DNA of 64,000 nucleotides from a bacterium (GTDB lineage: Bacteria > Zhuqueibacterota > Zhuqueibacteria > Residuimicrobiales > Residuimicrobiaceae). Location of the stretch: contig JAKQNR010000032.1 of assembly GCA_029565685.1 (NCBI GenBank), positions 186,001 to 250,000 of the forward strand, in the 5' to 3' direction. A program made the position numbers and the translations under genes. Every line of letters starts with the position of its first letter. Within the stretch, counting starts at the first letter, position 1. Positions 24,344 to 32,789 of this stretch are shown here, one piece after another. Below the pieces are notes generated by a model that searched no databases, was not told the DNA's origin, and was given only the letters and a program-made list of their open reading frames with translations.

Positions 24344-27300
24344 ATGAAAGGCATAATTTTCCACCTCTTTGTGATCGGGGCGCTTCTTTGTCTCCCTGAT
24401 TCTACAGTTTTAGCCGGCCTCACTGGAAAGATTCACGGCAAGGTGACAGATAAGCAGAAGGGAGAACCGCTCGCCGGCGTCAATCTTATTTTAAAGGGAT
24501 GGAGCGATGGCAAAACCCACGATTTGGAGCGGGCCATGGGCGCGGTCAGCGATGGCCAGGGGGAATATTTCGTCCTCAATATCCCACCGGGAAAATATTC
24601 GCTCACAGCCCGCATGGTTGGATATCAGCCGATGCAATATACCAATATAGCGGTCAGTATGGATCGGACCATCGAGCTCAACTTTCAGTTGAGCTCCACG
24701 GTTCTCGAGGGAGAACAGATCTCCGTGGTCGCTAAACGGGAGGTGGTCCAAGCGGATATCTCCAGCAGTCAGATCATCATCCGCGCTGAAGAGACCGAAA
24801 ATTTGCCGAGAAACACGATTCAGGAAATTTTAGATTTGACGCCCGGGGTGACGGTCAGCGACTACAATAACAAGATTGATATCCGCGGCGGCGGTTCGGA
24901 TCAGGTGATGGCTTATCTCGACGGTTTCGCCATGAAGGATAATGTGTTCAACACGCCGTTTCTGTCCTACAACCGTACCTCCATTGAAGAGATCACTATT
25001 CAGACCGGCGGATTTCAGGCCGAGTACGGAGAACTGCGATCTGGTTTGATCAATGTGGTGACCAAGGAGGGCGAACGGGATTACAGCCTTTCAGTGGATT
25101 GGAAATACAGCCCTCCAGGTTATCGTTATGACGGGCCGAAGAAATATATCGAGGATAAATATTATCTGATGTACGGAAGCGATTGGTCAATGGATCCAAC
25201 GATTCTTGCGCAGAAATTTCCCAATCCGGAGGACAAGTTTGTCGGTTGGCCTCGATATTCGGAGGAGAAAATGGCCGACAGCGATCCGAACAACGACATG
25301 ACGCCGAACCAGCAGAGGGAACTCTGGCGATGGCAGCATCGCGGTCGTGCCGAGGGAGAAAAGCCCGATAATATCGTCGATGCCACACTGAGCGGGCCGT
25401 TTCCGGGCGCCCATCTGCCCGGACTTGGGCCGTTGTTGGACAACCTCTCTTTCATGATTTCCTATCGTGGAGATTATGCCGCTTATGCCAATCCGGGATA
25501 CCGCGACCATTTTGATGAAAGCAACGTGATGTACAAAGTGAAATACAGCATCACCGGCTCCAGCAAACTCACTTTGTTAGGCATGTCGTCCAAGCAGTTG
25601 GGTCTAGGTTATATCGATTATAACCGTGGAGCGGAACCCATCATCATGCGAAGTGGAGGGAACGGCGGTTATGTGGAGCAGAGCAGCCATTTAGCCAAAG
25701 CGAAAATCTCCAATATCGGGCTGCTCTATGAGCTTATTATATCACCGCGAACGTTTTTAGAACTTCGCGTCTCTCGGATGTCCAACGCCTATGAATTCGG
25801 CCACGGGCCCATGCGCGATACGACCAAGGTCAAGGAAATCGCCGCCGACTATTACACCCTGCAGGGCGACAGCCTCAAAGTGCCGGGAGTGTGGAATGCG
25901 ACCACCGGCCGATACGAAGCCCGTGACACGACGCTTTATCGCGGCGATACGGTCTGGTGTCCAGCCTCTTATTGGGATGAAAGCCCGAACGGATGGGTCT
26001 ATCCCGGCGTCAGCCCTGCTATGGACCAGGTTGGCAAGATAAACCTGGATGGCACGACGAACGATTTTGAGCATTCGCGCGGCTCGAACACGCTGATCCG
26101 CGGGGATATCACCAGTCAGATCTCTAACCATCACCTGATCAAAGCCGGATTTTATTACAGTGAAAGCATGATCGACCGGAATTATTACCAGATTCGGGAT
26201 TATGCTGAAAAATACGGCATGGTTGAAGGAGAGGGGGAGGATATCGCCATCCGCTTTCGAGAAGTTCCGCGGTACGGCGCTCTTTATATTCAGGACCGCA
26301 TCGAAGTCAAGGGTTTGACCGGCAATCTCGGATTTCGCGGTGAGCTGTTCGATGCCAACACCAGGGTTCTGGAACCGGACGATCCCTTTTCCAACTTTTT
26401 TTTCATTCCCAATTTTTGGGAAAACATTAATCGAATGGATTATAAAGACAGCAAGCCCTATTACCGATTGAGTCCCCGGTTCGGCGTCTCCTATCCGATG
26501 ACCGTGAGCAGCAAACTCTATTTCAACTATGGCCACGCCTACACAGCTCCGGATAATGTCTTTCGCTATGGTTTCAGCACTCACCCGCGCATGTGGTCCA
26601 ACATCAAATGGCGCGGCAATCCCGAATTACAGCCGCCGAAAACGGTCCAGTATTCTCTTGGATACGAGCACGCCTTGTTTGAAAAATATCTGATTCACTC
26701 CGAGATCTACTACAAAGACGTCACTGATCAATTGGGCATCGTATATTATCAGAATGTTTTTTCTGATAATCCAACCCAACGCTATTACACCTGGGATAAC
26801 AAGATGTACGAAGATATCATCGGGGTGGAGTTTCGCGTGTATAAACGGCTGGGCAGGTTTTTTAACGGCTGGCTGCAGACCGAGTTCCGTGGACAGAAGG
26901 CCGGTGAGATCGGCTACGCAACCCGGTTCGTCGAAGGAGATCCGGAGAACGTCTCAGAGTACAGTCGTTATTCCTATCCCGACGACTATCTGTGGGAGTG
27001 GACGCCGAGCTTTATGCTCAATTTGGATTTCCGCACGCCGCCTGATTGGGGTCCTAAAGTGCTGGGCCTACCTCTTTTCGCGGATTGGAGCCTCAACACC
27101 ATTTTGCGCTGGTCCGAGGGGAGCAAATGGACCTGGAACCCCACCAACAGTCCCTTCGTCTACAATAATTTGCAGAATCCAAACTATTTTTGCAGCGATT
27201 TTTATTTCAGCCGGGATATTCACTCTCCGCTTGGTATGGCGACAGTCTATTTCGACATCCGTAATCTTTTTTCGCGCAAGTTGTTGAACTATGGAGTCTT

Positions 27301-27493
27301 GGCCGGTAAAAGCGATGAACCGGGCCGCGAGCTTTACGAATACCTGAATTCATTGAGACCCGGTGACCGCGTGGGCCATTACAAGGCCTCGCACATCGTC
27401 CATCCGGCGGAAAAACCGGGTGATAATTACTTTTATCGCGTCGGCGGACCTGTCCGATACTATTTGGGCTTGCGTTTTAATTTTTCCCGTTAA
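24344..27493 (+). CDS. TonB-dependent receptor with carboxypeptidase-regulatory-like domain (SusC-like)
   Basis: This 1049-residue outer-membrane protein has a signal peptide (about 1-25), a CarboxypepD_reg-like domain at about 28-115 (GKIHGKVTDKQKGEPLAGVNL), a plug domain at about 130-235 (QEILDLTPGVTVSD, IDIRGGGSDQVMAYLDG, GLINVVTKEG) and a C-terminal barrel ending in Phe-Ser-Arg. It should import large ligands using energy from TonB. The ribosome site GGAAGAGG is present. No SusD gene follows; instead a PorV-like protein and three paralogous surface proteins are downstream. The 213-base gap after the fucosidase holds no gene, so the receptor may be in the same transcript. Confidence 0.9.
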   Translation: MKGIIFHLFVIGALLCLPDSTVLAGLTGKIHGKVTDKQKGEPLAGVNLILKGWSDGKTHDLERAMGAVSDGQGEYFVLNIPPGKYSLTARMVGYQPMQYTNIAVSMDRTIELNFQLSSTVLEGEQISVVAKREVVQADISSSQIIIRAEETENLPRNTIQEILDLTPGVTVSDYNNKIDIRGGGSDQVMAYLDGFAMKDNVFNTPFLSYNRTSIEEITIQTGGFQAEYGELRSGLINVVTKEGERDYSLSVDWKYSPPGYRYDGPKKYIEDKYYLMYGSDWSMDPTILAQKFPNPEDKFVGWPRYSEEKMADSDPNNDMTPNQQRELWRWQHRGRAEGEKPDNIVDATLSGPFPGAHLPGLGPLLDNLSFMISYRGDYAAYANPGYRDHFDESNVMYKVKYSITGSSKLTLLGMSSKQLGLGYIDYNRGAEPIIMRSGGNGGYVEQSSHLAKAKISNIGLLYELIISPRTFLELRVSRMSNAYEFGHGPMRDTTKVKEIAADYYTLQGDSLKVPGVWNATTGRYEARDTTLYRGDTVWCPASYWDESPNGWVYPGVSPAMDQVGKINLDGTTNDFEHSRGSNTLIRGDITSQISNHHLIKAGFYYSESMIDRNYYQIRDYAEKYGMVEGEGEDIAIRFREVPRYGALYIQDRIEVKGLTGNLGFRGELFDANTRVLEPDDPFSNFFFIPNFWENINRMDYKDSKPYYRLSPRFGVSYPMTVSSKLYFNYGHAYTAPDNVFRYGFSTHPRMWSNIKWRGNPELQPPKTVQYSLGYEHALFEKYLIHSEIYYKDVTDQLGIVYYQNVFSDNPTQRYYTWDNKMYEDIIGVEFRVYKRLGRFFNGWLQTEFRGQKAGEIGYATRFVEGDPENVSEYSRYSYPDDYLWEWTPSFMLNLDFRTPPDWGPKVLGLPLFADWSLNTILRWSEGSKWTWNPTNSPFVYNNLQNPNYFCSDFYFSRDIHSPLGMATVYFDIRNLFSRKLLNYGVLAGKSDEPGRELYEYLNSLRPGDRVGHYKASHIVHPAEKPGDNYFYRVGGPVRYYLGLRFNFSR

Positions 27494-27508
27494 CAGGGAG
27501 TCGTGCTC

Positions 27509-28501
27509 ATGAACAAACGAACAGCTGTTGTTATCTCAGCGTTGATCTTAGGCAGCGCGCTGCTTACCGCTCCAGCCTTTACGATGAAAAAGGTGGCGCA
27601 GAGCAAATTGCAATTTCTCAAATTGGAGATGGGCGCACGCGCCATCGCCTTAGCCGGCGCCTACAGCGCCGTCAGCGGGGATCCCAATTGCATTTTTTAT
27701 AATCCTGCGGGCACTGCCTTTGTCGACGGCCTGGGACTGGCGTTCAATTATTCAAGCTGGCTGGCCGGCACCAGCTATCAATCCGCCGCGGCCTCTTATA
27801 CCGCCGGCCGCTGGGGCACCTTTACCGCGAATTATCTAAGCGTACAATACGGCGAGTTTGAAAGAACCGTGGTCGATGCGCATGCCTGGGAAGGGTATCA
27901 AAGTCTCGGTACCTTTGATGTCGGTGAATATGCCTTCGGTCTGGGCTATTCCCACCAAATCACCGACCGGCTTTTTATCGGCGGACAGGCGAAATACGCG
28001 TATCAGAGGCTTGGTTCCAGTCAGATCTGGGAGTATGTCGGGTCAGATTTCGAGGCTACGAAAGAGGTGGATAATGAGACAGATGTGGTGGCCTATGATT
28101 TCGGCACCCTCTACAATTCAGGCTTTAAAAATCTGTGCATCGGCATCGCGGTGCAAAATTTTGCCAACAAACCGATTCCGCTGAATTTCCGTTTTGGCAT
28201 GGCGGTCGATTTGAATCAGATTTTTTTCCCGGACCGTACAAAGGACCGTCTGACCTTCTCCTACGAAATCCAGCATCCGCGCGATTACACCGAGCGCGTC
28301 CAGTTCGGATTGGAGTATGCCTACCGTAACCTGATATTTCTGCGTGGCGGCTATAAAATCAATTTTGACGAACAGAGCTGGTCAGCCGGCATCGGCTGCA
28401 TTTTGAGTTATTCGAAAACCGCGCTGCAGATAGATTATGCCATCGTGGACTTTAGCGCTTTCGGCTTCCTGCATCGGGCCAGCATCGGAGTGTCTTTATG
28501 A
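27509..28501 (+). CDS. PorV/PorQ-family outer-membrane protein
   Basis: The product is 330 residues from the ATG at 27509 (AGGGAG 8 bases upstream; a GTG at 27503 lies too close to that site). After a signal peptide it shows the family opening: FLKLEMGARAIALAGAYSAV followed by DPNCIFYNPAG, then a beta-barrel ending in Val-Ser-Leu. PorV in type IX secretion is the shuttle that brings cargo from the translocon to the PorU sortase; PorQ-type relatives act in similar roles. Its last 4 bases overlap the first of three cargo-like genes, which suggests that it serves them specifically. Confidence 0.85.
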   Translation: MNKRTAVVISALILGSALLTAPAFTMKKVAQSKLQFLKLEMGARAIALAGAYSAVSGDPNCIFYNPAGTAFVDGLGLAFNYSSWLAGTSYQSAAASYTAGRWGTFTANYLSVQYGEFERTVVDAHAWEGYQSLGTFDVGEYAFGLGYSHQITDRLFIGGQAKYAYQRLGSSQIWEYVGSDFEATKEVDNETDVVAYDFGTLYNSGFKNLCIGIAVQNFANKPIPLNFRFGMAVDLNQIFFPDRTKDRLTFSYEIQHPRDYTERVQFGLEYAYRNLIFLRGGYKINFDEQSWSAGIGCILSYSKTALQIDYAIVDFSAFGFLHRASIGVSL

Positions 28502-30654
28502 GTCAAATTAAACGACGACGTTGGGCAGGGCCATCGATCCATCTTCTCGTTCTGTTGCCGGTGATCTTGACCGGCGTGGGCTACGCACAGCACATTACCG
28601 GGAGGAAAACTCTGTGCATCGGTGAACTGTGGCATGAGGATGAGGACATCCCATCCGGCGGATTTCATCGTTCCTTCTGCTGGCCGGGCAATCACTATCG
28701 TGCCGTCGGCGCCGCCAAACCGATGGATTTGATGAACGGCTGCGCCCGGGAATGCGGACTTGGTTATGGCATGAAGAACTGGACTGATTGGAAAAATAAA
28801 TTTTATCCTTACATGGTCGGCGGTGTCGGCGAAAGCCTGATGGTATATCCCAACGGCGCGCGTTATGGTTGCGTAGGACACGAATTTAAAATCATCTTGC
28901 GACAACCTCCGCCCACCCTGATGGTGGATGGGGAAATACAACCGGCTAGGCAGGAATATGATGAACTCGACCCTCACCTCATCAGCGATGCCGCCCTGGC
29001 GATCAAATGGTCCTTTGATGTGGGCCTGACGGTGGAGCAGGTCTATTATGCCTACGCATCTCCTCCTTTTGACAGTTATCTATTCATCGATTTCAACGTG
29101 ATCAACAGCGGAAACGTGAATCAAAATTTAAGCACGGTTGAGCTAAAAAATCAATTCCTACATGGCCTTTGCTTTACCTACGCCTTTTTACCTATGGTGA
29201 GCCATGAAGGCGCCGAACAAACGCCCAGTTCGGTCATTGAGACCAGCACAGATGATTGGGTTGAATATTATGGCGAGTCCTATCTGGATTACCTTGGAAG
29301 TGGATCTCCTTTGCATCCTGCCGGCGATCGCACGGCCGATTCATTAAGAATTTTTTACGCTTGGGACGGGAATAACGGAAAATCCGGATGGGACGATACG
29401 GGCGATCCCGACATGAATACCGGTTTTTTTGAACAGTCGCCCGGAATGGGCAGACTGCTGTCTCATCAGTATCTGGGTTTAGGTCTTTTGCACGCTGATA
29501 AAAGTCCCAGCGACACGACCAACGATTTATCGCAGCCTTTTTCCACGGTTTGGCGAGTCGGCACGCAACCGTTCTTCTCCACTCAGGAGGCCTATGAATA
29601 TTATTTCAACGGTCGGCACATGGACAGCCCGCAGGAGATGGGCTTCACCCGACCGGATGATCCAGTTTCGGTCGCTCGTCCCAATCCTTACATCAGTCTG
29701 GGTCCTTACGAGATGCCGTTCGGCAGCGATATCCACTTTACTCTCCTGGCGGCGGTTAACGGAATCAATTATGATTTGTGCAATTCCATAGGACTTTCGT
29801 GGTGGACGCGATGGAAAGGCGGTGAAGGCATCCTGGATGAGGAGAAAAATCGGTTGGTAGCCAGCGGTCGCGATTCGCTGTTTAAATATTTCGGCCAGGC
29901 GACGCGTCGCTATTTTAAGAACCGCGAAAACGGACGACATCCCTTTGATGCGCCGGAACCGCCGCCGCCTCCTGCCCTGACTGTTACCTCGGCGGAAAAA
30001 TCCGTGATCCTGAAATGGAGCGACGTCTCTCAGATTCCGGACCACGATACCGCTGTGCTTGATTTTGCCGGCTATCGGGTGTATCGTTCTGTGGGACGCA
30101 ATGATACAACATTTGTCAAGATTTGGGAATGCGGCGGGAACACCGGCATACCGGTAGCCACTGAATACGTCGATCGCACGGTGCAAAGAGGATTTGCCTA
30201 TTTTTATTATGTGACCGCCTATGATGACGGCAGTCAAAACTGGGAAGCTCCGGGCCGATCACTCGAATCGGGCAAATACTGGAATATGATGCTCAAGAAC
30301 AAGCCGGCTCACCCTTTTATGAGCAGTGAACAGGTCGCAAATTTGAATCAGGTCAAGGTCGTGCCCAATCCCTATCATGATCAGTCGGTGCGGTTTAACT
30401 GGCCGGGCGAGGAAAACAAACTATTATTCATCAATGTTCCGCTCAAATGCACGATCAAGGTGTATACGGCCAGCGGCGATCTGGTTAAAACCCTTTGGCA
30501 TGACTCCAACCAGACCGAATGCGCATGGAATCAAGTCACGGACAGCAATCAACTGATCTATTCCGGCGTTTATTTTTACATCGTTGAAAGCGACATCGGT
30601 CGGCAGACCGGAAAATTTGTAGTGGTGAGATCCAGCAAACAGAGAGATCAATGA
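28498..30654 (+). CDS. Secreted T9SS-sorted protein, tandem paralogue 1 of 3
   Basis: This 718-residue protein has a signal peptide (about 1-31). A large N-terminal domain of about 450 residues shares strongly conserved motifs with the next two genes (GELWHEDEDIPSGG, WPGNH, DDWVEYYGE, DDTGDPD, QSPGMGRLLS, TTNDLSQPF) and matches no family that I recognise. A proline hinge (about 485-492) leads to a fibronectin-III-like domain (about 493-600) and then a C-terminal FlgD-like sorting domain (VKVVPNPYHDQSVRF, about 617-718). It starts with an ATGA overlap with the PorV-like gene and ends with another into paralogue 2. A surface ligand-binding role is inferred from context. Confidence 0.8.
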   Translation: MSQIKRRRWAGPSIHLLVLLPVILTGVGYAQHITGRKTLCIGELWHEDEDIPSGGFHRSFCWPGNHYRAVGAAKPMDLMNGCARECGLGYGMKNWTDWKNKFYPYMVGGVGESLMVYPNGARYGCVGHEFKIILRQPPPTLMVDGEIQPARQEYDELDPHLISDAALAIKWSFDVGLTVEQVYYAYASPPFDSYLFIDFNVINSGNVNQNLSTVELKNQFLHGLCFTYAFLPMVSHEGAEQTPSSVIETSTDDWVEYYGESYLDYLGSGSPLHPAGDRTADSLRIFYAWDGNNGKSGWDDTGDPDMNTGFFEQSPGMGRLLSHQYLGLGLLHADKSPSDTTNDLSQPFSTVWRVGTQPFFSTQEAYEYYFNGRHMDSPQEMGFTRPDDPVSVARPNPYISLGPYEMPFGSDIHFTLLAAVNGINYDLCNSIGLSWWTRWKGGEGILDEEKNRLVASGRDSLFKYFGQATRRYFKNRENGRHPFDAPEPPPPPALTVTSAEKSVILKWSDVSQIPDHDTAVLDFAGYRVYRSVGRNDTTFVKIWECGGNTGIPVATEYVDRTVQRGFAYFYYVTAYDDGSQNWEAPGRSLESGKYWNMMLKNKPAHPFMSSEQVANLNQVKVVPNPYHDQSVRFNWPGEENKLLFINVPLKCTIKVYTASGDLVKTLWHDSNQTECAWNQVTDSNQLIYSGVYFYIVESDIGRQTGKFVVVRSSKQRDQ

Positions 30655-32789
30655 AAAGAAATCATCTGCTTATTTGCTTGATGCTCTGTTTTCTTTTTAT
30701 TCATGCCGATTTATGTTTTCCCCAACAGATCACCGGTCGCAAGTATCTGCGCATCGGAGAAATTTGGCATGAAGATGAGGATATTCCCAGCGGCGGCTGG
30801 CAGGCCTCTTTCGCCTGGCCCGGCAATCATTGGCGCCGCATCAACCAATCGGAAAACCATTTGATGAACGGGACGATGCGTGAATGCGGCTTGGGGTATG
30901 GGTTGAAAAACTGGAAAGATTGGAAAAACAATACATTTCCGGTGATGGTGGGAGGCGTCGGGCAAAGCTTGATGGTTCATCCGCCGGGCGGCCGATTCGG
31001 CTGTGTGGGACATACCTTCAAGATCATACTGCGCCGGCCGCCGCCGACTTTGACCGTCGAGGGCGAGCTCCAGGCGCCGAAACAGGAATATGATGAACTG
31101 AACGCCAACCTGATCAGCGATGCGGCGCTGGTGATTCGATGGTCGTTCGATATCGGCGTCACTGTCGAACAGACCTATTACGCTTATGCCTCGTATCCGT
31201 TTGACAGCTACCTCTTTATTGATTTCAAAATCATCAACAGCGGCAATGTGAATCTGAATGAAAAAACAGTTGAATTAAAAAATCAGGTTCTGCACGACAT
31301 ATGTTTTAATTATGCCGTGTTGCCGCAAGTCGGGTTCGAGGGCGCCCGGCAAAGCCCCCCGACCGGCACAGAGGATTGTACCGACGATTGGGTGGAGTAT
31401 TACGGCGAAAATTATCTCGACTATATCGGCTCAGGCACGCCGACGCATCCAGCAGGCAATCCTTCGGCCGACTCTTTAAGAGTGTTTATCGCCTGGGATG
31501 GAGATAATAACCAAACGGCCGGTTGGGATGACACCGGCGACCCTGACTGGAACAAAGGCTATATGGAACAAAGCCCGGGCATGGGCCGGCTGCTGTCGCC
31601 GCAATACTTCGGCATGGGCATCCTTCATTGCGACAAGAGCGTCGACGACACCACCAATGATCTATCGCAACCGTTTGCGACCGTGTGGCGGCCCGGCAAT
31701 GTGCTGTTCGGCTCCCTCGAAGAGGCCTACAACTATTTCTTCACCGGAGTGCATATGGCCAGTCCGCTGGAGATGGGATACACGGAACCCAACGATCCTC
31801 TGCGGGTGGCGCGTCCGAACCCCTATGTCTGCATCGGGCCTTTTGAAATGCCTTTTGGCAGCGATATCCATTTTTCCATGTTAGTGGCTGTGCATGGGAT
31901 CAATTATGATTTATGCAACTCAGTGGGCCTCTCTTGGTGGACGCGATACAAAGGGGGGCAAGGTTTGACCGATGTGGAAAAGAACGCAATCGTCGCTACC
32001 GGGCGGGATTCTCTCTTCAAATATTACAGTCAGGCCACACGCCGGTATTTCCGCAACCTTGAACAGGGGCGTGACCCCTTTGATGCACCGGAAGCCCCGC
32101 AGCCGCCCGATTTGACCGTTACCGCAGGAGAAAAATCGGTTATTTTAGAATGGAGCGATGTTTCACAAATTCCCGATCACGACACCGGCGTGATCGATTT
32201 TTCCGGATACCGGGTCTATCGGTCGGTGAGCCGCAATGACACCACTTTTGAAAAAATCTGGGAGTGCGGCGGCGCGAGCGGAATCCCGGTGGCCAACCGC
32301 TACGTCGATTACGGCGTCCAACGGGGGGTTGCTTACTTTTATTATGTCACCGCCTTTGATGACGGCCAACAAAACTGGGAACAGCCCGGACGATCGTTGG
32401 AATCGGGCAAATACTGGAATATGATGCTGAAAAATCGTCCCGTGCATCCCTTTATGAGTCAGCAACAGGTTGGAAATCTCGATGACATCAAAGTCGTGCC
32501 GAATCCCTATAACGATAAATCGGTTCGTTTTAATTGGCCCGGGGAAGAGAACAAATTGCTCTTTATCAATCTTCCTCTTAAATGCACGATTAAAATTTTC
32601 ACCGCCAGCGGAGATCTGGTAAAGACGATCCAGCACGACAATCAAACGACCGAGCAGGATTGGAATCAGGTTACTGACAGCAACCAGCTCATCTATTCAG
32701 GAGTTTATTTCTTTCTGGTTGAAAGCGACCTGGGTGCGAAAACGGGAAAATTCGTCGTCGTACGTTCCAGCAGAATAGAGGAACCATGA
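30651..32789 (+). CDS. Secreted T9SS-sorted protein, tandem paralogue 2 of 3
   Basis: This 712-residue paralogue has the same order as its neighbours: signal peptide (1-25), unrecognised N-terminal domain with GEIWHEDEDIPSGG, FAWPGNHW and DDWVEYYGENYLDY, proline hinge, fibronectin-III-like domain and a FlgD-like sorting domain (DDIKVVPNPYNDKSVRF). It overlaps both neighbouring genes by 4 bases. The mature N-terminus begins QITGRKYLRIGE, close to the first paralogue. Differences are concentrated between conserved blocks, for example the segment before DDWVEYYGE, which may reflect different ligands. No catalytic motif is evident. Confidence 0.8.
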   Translation: MKRNHLLICLMLCFLFIHADLCFPQQITGRKYLRIGEIWHEDEDIPSGGWQASFAWPGNHWRRINQSENHLMNGTMRECGLGYGLKNWKDWKNNTFPVMVGGVGQSLMVHPPGGRFGCVGHTFKIILRRPPPTLTVEGELQAPKQEYDELNANLISDAALVIRWSFDIGVTVEQTYYAYASYPFDSYLFIDFKIINSGNVNLNEKTVELKNQVLHDICFNYAVLPQVGFEGARQSPPTGTEDCTDDWVEYYGENYLDYIGSGTPTHPAGNPSADSLRVFIAWDGDNNQTAGWDDTGDPDWNKGYMEQSPGMGRLLSPQYFGMGILHCDKSVDDTTNDLSQPFATVWRPGNVLFGSLEEAYNYFFTGVHMASPLEMGYTEPNDPLRVARPNPYVCIGPFEMPFGSDIHFSMLVAVHGINYDLCNSVGLSWWTRYKGGQGLTDVEKNAIVATGRDSLFKYYSQATRRYFRNLEQGRDPFDAPEAPQPPDLTVTAGEKSVILEWSDVSQIPDHDTGVIDFSGYRVYRSVSRNDTTFEKIWECGGASGIPVANRYVDYGVQRGVAYFYYVTAFDDGQQNWEQPGRSLESGKYWNMMLKNRPVHPFMSQQQVGNLDDIKVVPNPYNDKSVRFNWPGEENKLLFINLPLKCTIKIFTASGDLVKTIQHDNQTTEQDWNQVTDSNQLIYSGVYFFLVESDLGAKTGKFVVVRSSRIEEP

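Noticed and set aside
25757..26584. 275-codon minus-strand frame inside the TonB receptor gene
   Set aside because: Antisense shadow; no ribosome site or recognisable domain, and the receptor is continuous across it.
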